Under the pieces are notes generated by a model. That model was not told where the DNA came from. It saw only the letters and a program-made list of their open reading frames with translations, and made no database searches. From Actinidia chinensis (lineage: Eukaryota; Streptophyta; Magnoliopsida; Ericales; Actinidiaceae): a stretch of 64,000 bases of DNA. The stretch's first letter is position 1. Each line of letters opens with the position of its first letter. The stretch spans positions 303,935 through 367,934 of the forward strand of contig CM018913.1 of assembly GCA_009663005.1 (NCBI GenBank), given 5' to 3'. A program made the translations under genes and the position numbers. Below, in pieces: positions 11,966 to 24,900 of this stretch.

Positions 11966-12777
11966 TTAATCTTTAAATCTGACCAAAAATATTAATTCGT
12001 TTGAATTATTCTCGACCAACAGGTTCAACAGATGAACCAATACCAGAAAAAAATAAGAAACGTCCCTGATCACAACAACAACAACACTGAAAACTAAAAG
12101 AAGAAAAGAAGTTTCAGAAGTGATCAATCAATCATTCAATTGCATTGGCGACCCATATTTCCTCAAAAGGTAAACAACAGAAGCAAATTAAAAATGTTGA
12201 TTACCATAATTTTTATTTCTAAATCCACCACTCGTTTTGCACAAGGTCAGACGCAGACAGAGTATTCATTTTTTTTTCTTTTCAGCAAGCTTCTTAATTT
12301 GCTCAACCAAATTGCAAATTTGCGGTTTTCACAACGGAAAACGCATTACTGGAAAAAGAACTGACTAGTACTTTCCAATGAGGGGACTTTACCCATTTTG
12401 AAAGGGCAATGACCACTAAGACCACACCAAGTATTATTCCATTACAAGCACAAAAAGGTCAGTCTTTCATGCATTTCTTTCCAGGTAGAAGCAACTTGAG
12501 CATACAAAAGCTTCAGTACTTTGACTCAAAAGTACAAGTCTATTAATCGCATTACAAACAACAATATAACCTAGCTAGTTTAACCACTGAATGGAAATGG
12601 CAAAGGTAAGGTATGCCCCTGTGTACTGTGTGCGCTTCTCAGTAATCATTTACATATACAAGGACAAGCCATCAACTTTAGCAATAGATCCTGCTCGTTT
12701 ATGACAAAAAACACCCAACCATTAAAAAAATCACAAAAACGCCTCTCATAACCCACAAAGTAGATTTCAAGCACCGA

Positions 12778-13070
12778 GGCTCCATTTGGATAGATATGGA
12801 TTTTGAATGAATGGATTCTCCGTTATTATTCAATAAGGATACCTTAAACTTAGATTTTATACTCTGTGCATGGATTTTGACATACAAATGACAATTTAAA
12901 TAGGAATCGTTGGCTAAAGATTGTAATTATACAAAGAAATGAATCTCTGCTACCTCTTATCATTGTCCACTTTAGTTTTGCAGGCCACCTCTAACAAAAC
13001 ATATTCTATTTTGTTGAATTCAAGCACTAAATTTCTTTATTTGATATCCATGTCTATCCAAATAGAGCCC
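12778..13070. mobile_element. MITE-like element with imperfect terminal inverted repeats
   Basis: The left end GGCTCCATTTGGATAGATAT matches the reverse complement of the right end, GGGCTCTATTTGGATAGACA, over about 25 bases with a few mismatches. The length is 293 bp with no coding capacity, which fits a non-autonomous DNA transposon. I do not see a clear target-site duplication, so the superfamily is open. Confidence 0.6.
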
Positions 13071-13469
13071 AAAGAAGTCCATTTCTTTATCTTCGGAGAA
13101 AATTATTCTCCACAAACAAACAAACAAACATAATATGGCCTTCGCATGAGACTGAAAGTAAGTGTACAAGAAAATATGGGGCTTGAGCAAATTGTTGAAC
13201 TGAAAGCTTTATACATGAATTTTGACAATGACTGAGATGAGTATTCAAGTGATTTGAAATCGTAAAAAAAAAAAGTTTTATATTTTTTTGTTGAAATTAA
13301 GCATTCAACTTGTTATTTAAAATCCGTATCTATCATTTCTCTTTCTCTTTGAGTAAATTAAATTCTTCCCAACAAACAAACAGAACATCGCATTCGCATG
13401 ACCTACATGCACATCGCAACTGCAGAAGAAAACATGGGGGCTTAAGCAAATCGAAGAGGTGAAAGCTTA

Positions 13470-13525
13470 CCAGAAATCGGAGGTGTGTTGATTGGTTGGA
13501 GAGCAGATGGTATATAAAGAGTAGT
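13470..13525 (-). promoter_or_regulatory. Candidate CPN60B core promoter and 5' UTR splice donor
   Basis: On the minus strand CTCTTTATATACC near 13510-13524 is a plausible TATA box. About 45 bases on, TTTCTG|GTAAGC at 13476-13465 would make a good 5' UTR donor. That implies a long 5' UTR intron before the start codon at 11965. It is motif-based inference with no transcript support. Confidence 0.35.
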
Positions 13526-15082
13526 AGAGTTTCGAGTGGAGAGAGAGACAACTGCGTTTGAGCGGGTTTCTCTCTTTTGCTCTCGTCGTCGTGCGTGTTT
13601 GAGAGAGAGGAGAGAGAGCGCCTTTGGGCGTTTGGTTAGCGATTAGGTTTTAAACAAACGGACCCCTTTGCTCTCGAAGCTTTCTCGTAGATCTTAGCCG
13701 TTGATTCCACTGCATTGCCGTTTTTTTTTTTTTGTCTCCCCCTCGAACACTCTAGAACTTTGCATTCTATCACGAATCAGGACCAGGTTTGTTTTTGGGT
13801 GTTGTCCGCTTGTACTCGTACTCCGTGTGCTTGAAGAGCAGAGCATGGCATGGCGAACCAAACAACTCATTAACTTTGCTACAGTTTAATTGACTAGGAA
13901 TGATTTATTTCTGTTTTTATTGTTTTCGGGTCAAAATTGAGAGATGAAATGAGTTCTTGTTAAAAAAATAAAAGACGTTTTTTAACCATAATTTTGATTC
14001 AATTACAGGATGGAAAACAATGAACTTATCACCGCCATGATCTACACACATCGTTTTTTTCACCTACATAGGTAGGATAGGATAAAATTATTGTTTTTTA
14101 TTTTAAAATTTCCTCTAGATAAGATCTTTATCTATCTTTGATGGATAATAATTATGTTATGTTAAATTGTTTTGTTAAGAAATAATCTATATATGCATAT
14201 GTATGTATATAAAAAGTAATTTGTAACGATAAATCTAAAATGGAAAATATATATGTACTAGATCCATGGGATTGGGATTGGATGGGATGGGAAGGAGGGA
14301 AGGGTAGTATTCATGACCTTGCCCAACGAGCCCAATTCGTTGTGTATGATAGAACTGAATGTTGGTTGGTTAAGATTGAAGCTAGCCCACTGGACTGGGC
14401 TCAAGTGTATTGTATTCACTTTTTTGGCAAATGGTTTCGATTTCCCAAAGGGGTTGGGCTAAGATAGGTAGATGTTCTCAATCTCGAGCAAAGCCCAGTT
14501 CCCTCTGTAATTTCGATATAAAATTAAATTTATCCGTGCATAACATAACATGAGTTTTGGCTAGTATATGTTTCTTTTTCTGTTTCATTTATCTTTCTAC
14601 ATATGAAAAACAGAAGAGAAGAGAAGAGAATCTGAATCGTAGATATTGCCCTAAATTTAGTTCGCTGTTTCGAAAACTACTCCAGCCGTCATCATGGTTT
14701 ACCACAAGCTTAGCAAACGGCAAGCTAAACTTGTGGATGCGATGGGGTGCCCTCATTCCCCGTGCGCGCCCTATGAGATCCAATTCGTGTGAGCGGACGG
14801 TGAATGGAAGATTTTTCTAGTCTAAATGATTTGAGTACTCTTTTGCCCCGAACGAAGAAACCAGTGGAAGAGGGTCGACAAATCATAAAATTCAAGACCC
14901 ACTCATCATGTCAAGTCACTGTAAAACCATAGTTCCAAAGAAAATTCAAAGGAAAAAGGCTTAGCTTTCTTTTTTGATAACACACAAAAGAGACACACAC
15001 AAGTTCTAGATAGTGAAGTTGCAAAAACTCTCCATCAGAGTTAAAAAATAAAAATAAAAATCCAAAACAACATGGAATTGGA

Positions 15083-18000
15083 TCAGTTTGCCTCTTGTTT
15101 TGTTTGAAAATCTGCAATAGGATTCTCACGGATCACAGACAAAGTAGCCTTGTCATCGGAAACCTCAAAAGAAGGAACCTGAAGAGGCTCCAATGAATCG
15201 ACGATGTCTCGCATAAGCGGTCGTGCCTTGGGGTTACGGTGGAGACAGTGATAAGCAAGCATGCCCGCCTTGTGAAGTCCTTTTACTGGATAATCTCCCT
15301 CGAGTCTTGGATCCACAATGTTGAGCAGTTTCTTCTTCTCTCGAAGGAAAGGGAGGGCCCAGTCTGCAAGGTTCTGCTCGCGGGCTGGCCGTGACTTGTC
15401 CAGAGATTTTCGGCCTGTGACAAGTTCTAAAAGGACCACTCCAAAGCTGTAAACATCGCTCCTAGGTGTCAGGTGGCCTGCATAGGTAGAAAGAAACAGA
15501 CGGGCATCATTTTGGTGACAGGTTTAAAAGGGCAAGAGGGATCCCCTATCCCCAAAATTCTATCACTTTGTCTCAATGTATTTACAATCACATCGTCACG
15601 TGAAAATCTTGAAACATAGTGAGTCTTGAGGCATGATTGTAAAATGGGTGGGTAGTGCATTGGGACAATGAAACTTAGACGTTTGGGCAAACACTCGTGT
15701 CCTGAATTTGACAACCCTAAATTGATCTCTAATGGACTAGCCCAAATGTGATTTGAGAATGAAACGATTGAGCACATGTAGGCTAAAACATGCAACTGTA
15801 AAAATATATGGAAGCTTTAGAGGTTCAAAAATAAGAATAGGAAAGCGAACAGATTCACTTCCAATCAGAGGTAAAGAAAGCTTGAACTTATTTTGACAAT
15901 AGGAAGGGAAAAAAGAAACAATTGATTTGAACTGAATAATACTGTTTCAGGGAGAAAGGAGATGAATTAAAGAGTAAACCCGTCATAATGTACTCTGGCG
16001 CTGCATAGCCGTAAGTTCCCATAATGCGGGTAGAAACGTGAGATTTATCCCCTACAGGTCCATCTTTTGCAAGTCCAAAATCCGAAAGCTTTGCATTGTA
16101 GTCCTGTTTTACAAACCATAATGGCAAATTAACAAAGCTGGTGTGCTAAGATGAGACTAATATTCAAGTATGAAAGTATCTGTTGCACAAGTATACACGT
16201 ATGGTGTTCAATGTGAATTTTAAGCAAGTCTTAGATGTGGTTTTTAAGTGGAGTAACTTAGGTATGTAATTCAATAAATGATGCAATAGAAGAGAAAAAG
16301 ATAAATAAGATATTGTATGATGTATGACATGTGTGTCAAGTGAAAGCTCCAAAATTATCATCCCTATTTTTTGGAAAACCAGAAATCACATCTTGTTGAC
16401 ATTATTATGTAGCCTCAAATATGCATCCATTTTCTCGTTATACTCTTTTGATGAAACCAAACTGATTTGCAGATTATGGAGTTTCTAATCTTACCGGGTC
16501 TAATAAGATATTAGAGGTCTTAAAATCGCGATAGATGACAGGTTTCTCAGCTTCATGGAGAAAAGCAAGTCCTTTTGCAGCCCCAAATGCAATCTTCATT
16601 CTAATGGACCATGAAAGAGGAAGCAATACTCCTGCAACAACGGAAAACGATATATATTTTAAAGCATGATATATGTACCATCATCAAACAATGAATCTTG
16701 TCTATGCCAACACTAGGCCAAATGGCTGTTAAGTGTGAAGTCGACGCATACAGAATATAATTCTCATTTTCCTTAAGACAACTTTACTAGTACTGTAAGT
16801 TAAGACATCTGACACATTTCATAGATTCGCAACGAAAAATATAAATTTGTCACGTTTAGCATTTTATTTTTTACGCACATGTATATCAGTATTCTTGACA
16901 TCTTCGTACACCAATTTTCTAAGAACTTGTCTTGTTGGTGTATCCATATTGCTTCGTTTTTCTATCTTATTTCTGTATGTGTGCTTCATAGCCTCTTGTT
17001 GGATCCAATGATTGTCTTAGATCATTTTGCATGTCTCCTGTTTAAGGTAAATAATAAATAAGGGAGGTCATGCTATGCTTTCACAATCACCTTCCTTTCC
17101 TTGAAAAAGGTATCCAAAGTAGGTGGCCACTTATATTCATCCTCTTGTTTTGTTTGATGCCCTTTTTTTCTATATTTTTGGCCTTAGGGTCATCCCCGTC
17201 TTGAAGAACAAAATATAGGTTGCTAGACTAATTAATTCTATTAACCACTATAAGTTTGTCTTTCCTATGGCTGCTTTCAAATGCAAACAAAAAGTTAGTG
17301 TTTCAATAAAATTGACATCTTTAAGCACGGGTACAAAATTGCACGACTTGACGCTACACCAAAAGTGTTTGCCCCAAATCATAGGTTGGATGAATGAGAA
17401 TTGACATCTCAACTGTAGGAATTTGCAATTTCTGCGCAGGGTGGAGAAATGAATTTGCTTTGCTTGCTTTTATCAGCCATTCTTTTACTTTGTAATTCAA
17501 ATATTTGTCTGGGTTATAAACAAATGGTTCCACAACAAGAATCTTGTCTACGTCTAATCGTCTATAATAGGCCAAATGGCTGTTTTAATTAGATAAATGA
17601 ATCGTTTTTGCCATTGAGATAAGAAAAAAACGGATCTTGCGTTCTGCATGGTGAAAGAGAGAGAAAATGATGAACTTACTTGAGAATAGATTGTTTTCCA
17701 CACTACCTCGAGCCATGTACTCGTATATCAGTACACGATGTTGGTCTTCGCAGCAGTATCCGATCAATTTCACCAAGTTGGGATGAGATAGCTGCCCCAA
17801 GAAAATAACTTCGGCCTAAAATCCAAAACACTCATTCGCAGGACGGATCCAAAAAATACATTTTATCAAAACATATAAATGATCCAATTAAGAAAATACC
17901 AGCCACTCTCTATGGCCTTGATAGCTGTTATCGCCATCATGAACCTTAACGGCTACTGGAATGGGATGAAGCCCCTTGCTAAGATCCTCGGTGACAAACC

Positions 18001-19628
18001 CTTTATAAACACTTCCAAATCCTCCACCCCCCAACATGTAATCTTGTCTAAAGTTTTCGGTTATTTTCTTCAGTTCATCAAATGTGAACACGATGAGTGG
18101 ATTCGTCGCTGAACTGCGACGCAAGTCTTCTACTTCTTCAGGATTTGATGGTAACTTCCTATTCTCATCCTTCCTCGTTGTCACGTATGCATTCTGTTCT
18201 TTTGGGGATTCTGAGGAACAAGGGTGATAAAGCATCATAATTTCGTTCCTAGATTTGAATGCTTGCAAACTTCCTATTGAAAAACCACTTTGAATAGCCC
18301 ACGATTCCATTATTTTCATGGATAAAAGTCCAAACATGATATGAATCGAAGAAAGGCCCTCAACAAGTCCATAGATGGGGTAAAAATTCCTGTTTGTGCA
18401 TTCTCAAAAGCTCATTAAATTCAAACTTGAGTAGATATGGATGCCACGGAGTGTGTGGAATAAATTTCAAATTTACTTCATAGATTCTATCGAATGCAAC
18501 AAACTACACCTTGAATTTTTCAGTTTGTGTCCAATGGTTTCATGAGTTTAGGGTTTTGGATGGAATAAAGAAATGTCATTGCCAAGTGGATTCCACATAG
18601 GATCCACAAGGTTCAATAAAAGTCTAGTGGCACCCACATGGGGGGTTGTTTTGGAACTCATAAAAATATTAGTTACCCTACTCTCTTTCTTTCTTTTCCT
18701 ATCTTTCTGTTTGACAGTAAATCTAATGGAAGGTTAATCTCCATAAAAATTCAAAGAACGTTCTATAAAGGGTACAGTACAAAGGAGAAGTTGAAAAAGC
18801 AACTGGTCTACATCGTTTCTGTTTGTGCAATATACGTACCTAACCTAGGATAAACAATCCAAGTAAAGTTGGTTAAAACTGAGAAGAAAAGGAAAGATAG
18901 GAAAGGAAAAAGAATATTCATACCCCCAAACCCTAGCTAGTTCGGAAATCCAATCCCATCAAAAAATGGAAGCATGGGCAGAACTAGACGAGGGCAATTT
19001 TTTAGGATTATTTTTGTTTTTCCCCATTCCATGAATGAAAAGCTCCATCGATGATTTTTTACTTTATAATTGCATCAATCTGAGATTTTATTTATTTTTC
19101 TCTTTTTTTCTTCTTCCTCAAATTTTCATCTCTCTCGTTGATATTTACATATTTTCCATCTCTCTTTTTTACCTTGTATTGTGTTGTGTAGTAGGATGTG
19201 AAATTACAATCATTTTATTGGGAGTCGTTTGGAGGGGAATATAGGAAAGAGGAAACAAGAAGTGGCCCTGGAATTACATGTTACACACCCACACACATAG
19301 ATAAGTTACTGCCACCGAACAAAATCTCTTTTCTTTCTGCTTTTTCCGGAATCTTGACAAATGAATAACAAAAACTGGATTAAACCCAGAAAAAATCAAA
19401 TACAGGGAAACAGAGTATGACCATTTCTTGCAAAGTTCAGACCAATTTCACCTAATTTAATTTAGAAAAGAAAAAAAACATAAACCCATAAAGCCGAAGA
19501 TCAATCAAAACGAGATATTAAAAAAAAAGAGAGAGAGAGTAAAGTTGTATAAAGAGGCTACCTGATTTAGCGTTGGAAGAGACTCTGTATATTGAAGGTT
19601 CGCACTTGCTACAGCAGCAATTTCCCAT
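15083..19628 (-). CDS. PBL16: Receptor-like cytoplasmic kinase, class VII (PBL16-like)
   Basis: Class VII kinases relay signals from plasma-membrane receptor kinases, often in immunity. Six exons splice cleanly: 19628-19562, 18210-17900, 17815-17680, 16631-16495, 16103-15980 and 15477-15083. They give 389 residues. The protein opens [20 protein letters not shown], so it has an N-myristoylation glycine with cysteines for palmitoylation. Kinase landmarks are the glycine loop [11 protein letters not shown] (about 83-93), lysine in VAVK (about 111), catalytic loop [12 protein letters not shown] (Asp about 206, YRD in place of HRD as is common in this class), DFGLAKDGP (about 224), and the activation segment [14 protein letters not shown]. 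The class VII tail [16 protein letters not shown] is present. There is no signal peptide or transmembrane segment. No frameshift is seen in any exon, unlike its neighbours. The class is certain; PBL16 rests on the N-terminus and on synteny. Confidence 0.93.
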
Positions 19629-21490
19629 TATGCACCGAACTAGAAACAGCCCACCAAAATCACTCACTTACCCAAAGCAAGCCATCATCAACAACTCATT
19701 TTTTTCTACTTCACTTCTCATTTTGACAACCTCTAACACCACAAGAAAAATCAAAATTCAAATGAACCCCAAATACATACGAAATGGGTTTTGAGAGATA
19801 TTGACAGATGGGGAAGGCATGTTGTTGTTTGTGGGAATTGTGTGGGTGGTTGTGGTGGGAAGTGAGGTTCTCAGTTGGAAGAGAGAGAGATTTCTTGATG
19901 GCAAGTATGGGTAAGCGTTGCAATGTGTGGGGGTTTCACTTGGCATTGGATTTTGTTTGCAGTAGGAATAGGATGTAGCAAAAGTGAAAACAAAAGGAAA
20001 GAAAATAAAAGCTAAAAAAACAAAAAATACTATTCATTTTCATACAGAAAATTTATACATAATTAGTTAACATGGATATTTTATAATTTTTAAGCACGAT
20101 AGTAGACTTTTTCATTTCGAAACAAGCTACATTTTGTATGTATTTTTTTTTGAATAAAAATACAAATATCTGAATGAATAGCAGTTTTTATTTTAAAAAA
20201 AAATAGTTGGCTTTCGTGGGGTTTCTTTTGTTTTTGCTTTTGGATTGTATTTTGTTGAGTTAGTGCGCATTTTTATTCCCACCAATCGTTGCCATCAACT
20301 TCCATAGCATCCGCTCGGGGTTTAGGATTTTCATAACGTCTTAAAGTACTATAATTTCGTAGTGGTTTTAAAATGGATCCGTTTAGGTTTACTTTAATAA
20401 TCTAAAACTTAAATATTATAGAACTCTTTGAGTTGATTATCTTTAAAGAAAATCAGATTGATCAAACAATGATAATTATGTGATCTAAACACATTTATTT
20501 TAAAACAATTGAACGGGTCAGTACAAGTTTTTGAATATACTATAATTTATCATTTGACTATTGATGTCTAATCGACTTTATTTTTTTTCATATGTTATAT
20601 TCTCGATGGTATCTATAAATATATAGGTTTGAATTACAAAGATAAGTGAATGATAATCCGTTTTAAGAACAGTACGAGGTTGTAGGGCTTTAAAGAACTA
20701 CCACAACCCCATATATCCCTCTCCTTCCTATTTTATTCTTTTTTATAGAAAACCTATTTTACTCTATTTTAGGCAACAACTGCAACCACTTTACCTACCA
20801 TTAATTTCCATTTTTTTAAAAATTCAATAAGAGTTATACTTGAGTGAGTACTATCATATATTTTTATGTATGTATACACTAATTGATATAAAAATAAATA
20901 GTAGCTAAACCATACCCTAATTTAAGTGTTTTTTGTGTAGTATAAACGATGTGCGTTGTTTGCATTATATATAAACTCATATATTTTTCATCACAGTGTA
21001 GCGTATGGTGATGGAATATTTTTTTTTATTTTATCCAAAATCCGAATCCCTATAAATTCTTTAAGTTGAACAAATAATTATCTAATTGTGCATTTTTTAA
21101 ATATCAATATTACCTTAAAATTAACTTGCACATAAAGTTTATACAATGGAAAATTCTTTTTGCTCTTTTGTACTAGCACCCTTTGAGTTTTAGGTAGGTA
21201 TAGTTGTGACAATTAGGGTTGAGTGCTGCGATGGAAGAAGAACAATAAATCAGTTCTAGAAACGTTTTTGATTATTTGACTTTGTCGAGTGAATCAATTC
21301 TACAATATTTATTTTTTTGGTACCTTTTTGTGATTTATAGACTTATTGAATTAATTATTTGGATAATTTTGTTAATATATATATTGAGTTATCGATTACT
21401 TTGTCAAATTAAGTTGCTATTTTATAGTTTGACTAATAATTAATTATCTTATAATTGATGTGATCATAGGAAACATGTTTATGTGTGTGC
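19629..21490. other. Kinase upstream region and AT-rich spacer
   Basis: The first few hundred bases are the likely promoter and 5' UTR of the kinase gene. The rest is AT-rich, with no coding sequence or clear element that I recognise. Confidence 0.5.
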
Positions 21491-21496
21491 GGGCGC

Positions 21497-21943
21497 GCAG
21501 GGCCGTCCTTAATTTTTGGAGGCCCTATGCTAAAAAAAATTTATGCTCTAAAATTTGAGAATTTTGAGGGGGCGTAAAATAAAAATGGGTAGCCCTAAAA
21601 TGGGCCTAATTTGAGTTTCAATGTTCCAAAACAAAAATAGGTAACCCTAAAATTTGAGTATTTTTGGGGGGTCTAAAATAAAAATAGGCCTAATTTGAGT
21701 TTTCAATGTTCCCAAATAAAAATGAGTAGTCTTAAAATTTGAGAATTTTTAAAAAAATTTGGGGGGCCTAAAATAAAAATGAGTAGCCCTAAAATAGACT
21801 TAATTGAGTTTTCAATGTTCCAAATAAAAATGGGTAGCCTTAAAATTTGAGAATTTTTGAGTATTTTTTGGGCTCTAAAATTTGAAATTTTTTGGGAGGC
21901 CCTAGGCCATGACCTGGTGGGGCTTGGCTCAGGGATGGGTCTG
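21497..21943. repeat. Degenerate tandem array inside a transposon-like remnant
   Basis: A unit of about 60-70 bp containing TAAAATTTGAGAATTTT and AATGTTCCAAATAAAAATG recurs about five times, degenerate, between roughly 21540 and 21900. The array is bracketed by CAGGGCCGTCC (about 21499) and by GGATGGGTCTG (about 21933), whose reverse complement CAGACCCATCC matches at 8 of 11 positions. This looks like a small non-autonomous DNA transposon with internal repeats; no target-site duplication is clear. Confidence 0.5.
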
Positions 21944-24900
21944 CGCGTGCATATATATGTGTGTGTATTACAAGTAATATTTTGGATAAGAAAAGTGTTG
22001 AATGTGTGTGGCTTGTCACAACAGACGACCAATGATGTTTTGACGATTAACTGTGGTAGATTGATTATAGATGACTCATGACCTGCTGTATTGCTATGCA
22101 CTTATCTGTATTATTTGGAGTAAACACAAGGCCAAGCCAACTCTCTTTTGCTTCCCAACTTTTTGTTGAAGAAGCATTGATCATTCGTATCAGTCATGGT
22201 CTTGTGGAATAACTTGCATATTTTCAAGTACATTCACCCTTTGATGTTATTGTTTGTCCCCAGCCACTCCATGCTCTATCGAACTCTTGGGTCTCTCTAT
22301 CAGAACTCTTGGTGGGTGGATGAGTGTTTTTTTTGGCTGATGAGAACATACCTATGTCAGGTGTGTAATGTTTGTTTCACATTTGATGTGCAGTCGCACC
22401 ACTAATGAATTAATGACTGCTTGTGTAGCATCTATTTAGAGGTGACCCAGACCTCCAAGGCTCGGGTCTCGGTAACAAGCCTTTTTGAAATACAGCCTGT
22501 CTTTTTTTATTCAGTTCTAACCTTTGAGAATTTGGGAGAACTGTGGGTACTCCGCACATAATTTTTCCCCCAATTTTTTCTTTCTTCTCCCAATTTCTAG
22601 TTTTGTTGTCTTTTACTTTCACACTTTTTAATATTCTATAATTTGTGTTCCATTTGCTTATTTATTGTCTCTTCCTTTTTCCTAAAATAGAAAAGTACAT
22701 TCAATTTTTAATTATATGCTTCGTGTCATTTTGATCCTCTGAGTTTTCATTTTGTCCCAATTTATTCCTCAACAAGTTTTTTAATTTGAGTCAAGTTAGG
22801 CAAATTTCAGATTATTTGTTTAAATCATTAATGCTTTTTGTGGAAAATGCATATAGGATTCCCATATGTTTTTCTTGTCATTTTGGTTTTTTCAAAATTT
22901 CTGATTTCGTTCTTAAATATTGTAAAGCATGTATTTAGCATACTGAAATATAGAGGAAGAATTGGATATTTGTATTAGAAACTTTGCACTAAAACTTAAT
23001 ACTGATGTAATTTCCCATTCAAGTGTTTTGGATAAGTTGGGGATCTTTGTCATATACTGTATTTTTAAGGTCTTATAATTAAAACTTTAGCTCCAGAAAA
23101 ACCGATTAACACTTCAATTTGAGAGCAATTTCTATTTAAAATCTATTTCTAAAAGATGAATCATAGGGAATTTAGAATCATTTTCATTAACACCTCAATT
23201 ATTGTTGTCATCCAACATAACTTGTCTACATACCACGACCTGAAATTGTGTGTTGAGCAAATGCTCACTGAGTCGACCTAATTTACACATGTACAACTAC
23301 ACTATGTTGGTCTTAGTTTTAGACAATCTAGGGTTGCAATGTGTAGTGGAGTTAATAGCCTCACAAAAAAAAGCTCTTCAAACTTCATGGGGGCGGCCAC
23401 AAAGTTTGCTAATATATAGAAATTGGGAAACGCTATGCTACATTACCTAATAAAATGTGTGTATAGTATATTAAAATTATATAACGTTTATAATTTATGG
23501 TACTTATGGTTGTGATTTTTATTATATATTATTGGGCTATTGTTTACTACTTTTTAAATCTTGATATGCATTATCTGGTATAATGTACGTATTTCGTGGT
23601 ATGTTATGCATTGTTTTAGTTTGTGTTTACGGTTTTTTGTTTTGGGTTATGCAAATTTTTTTGTTATTTATTTTTCAAGTACTTTTTTTTACGTATTTTT
23701 ATTGCATGGATACACATTTTGTGATTGTAGTACCCATATTGTGATCGTTTACTCATTTTGTGATCGTAGTTACCCATTTGTGACCATTAATTAACTACCT
23801 TTGTTATGCATTTTTGTGACTTAGTTGTCTGTTTTTATGGTTTTGTTATGTATGTTCTGATTGTGTTATATTTTTTGTTGTTGTTATTTATATTTTTAGT
23901 GTTTTTGTTATGAACTTTTTGGGTTTCAAAAAGCATTTTTGTGATGGTTATGTTATGCTTTGTGGTCATAATTGCGTTTACGTATTTTTGTGATTAATAT
24001 TATTTTTAAGTGTCGTTATGTTTGTTGTGGTTATCTTACGATTTGTTTTGTGATTAATATTATTTTTAAGTGTCGTTATGTTTGTTGTGGTTATCTTACG
24101 ATTTGTCTAACGCTAGTTACGATTTTTAATATGCCATATACTTTTACTATGTATACCCGTAACTTTTCCCATAGAAGTTTGCTACAATTACACAACAATT
24201 TTGTAAGTGTGAAAGTAACCACATTTGTAGTAGTTGTAGTGTATGCATAGAATTTGTGTATGTTGTTTAGTTCTCTTGATCGCTGATAATGGGCAAGCCC
24301 AATAAAAAGGAAACTGAAAACACCGACACTTCAAAGAGTTTTAATTTGCTATAGCAATCCATTTAAGCCCAATTCTCAGTCAACACTTGTTATCAATCCA
24401 ATTAGCCCAAATACTCTATTAACTAGAGTTGTAGCCCACTTTATTATCCAAAACCAACACAATCCATTGTTAATTGCTTGGAAAACCCCCAATAGAGAAA
24501 GGAAAAAACAAAACACCAACGGGCAAATAATCAAGACCTATCAATATAGAACGTTTACAAGCAATCTTACAACCCAATTTGAGAATCTGGACCTAAGAAC
24601 TCCAGTCTGATCCGCTAACCCTTGCCGGAAAAAAATCAAAAACTAACACCATAACCTGTGCTTGAAACCCTATGAACACCATCTTAGGCTTTTTATAATG
24701 CCATTTGATTAAACCTACCTCCCCTGGATGACCCGACCCGACCCGACCCAACTCGGCTGGAAAAATAAGTACAAAGTTATTTTAAAAAATAGTACAACTT
24801 ATTTTAAAAAATAGTACAACTTTTTCTTGTGTGTTTGTTTAGTACGATAATAGTGAACATTGCAAGATTTCTAATTTTTGGGGTACAAGTAGTTATGTCA

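Larger units (their letters stand above)
11966..15082. other. CPN60B upstream region and spacer to the kinase gene
   Basis: This holds the probable CPN60B 5' UTR intron and promoter (to about 13700), with one MITE-like element at 12778-13070. From 13700 to 15082 it is AT-rich spacer and kinase 3' flank. The short open frames here (for example 14240-14467) have no recognisable domain. Confidence 0.55.

Noticed and set aside
14240..14467. Open frame starting MENIYVLDPWDWDW
   Set aside because: It has no conserved domain, neighbouring exon or promoter sign, and looks like chance.
21540..21900. Regular repeats as a possible CRISPR array
   Set aside because: The genome is plant nuclear, the repeats are degenerate, and there are no unique spacers of constant length.
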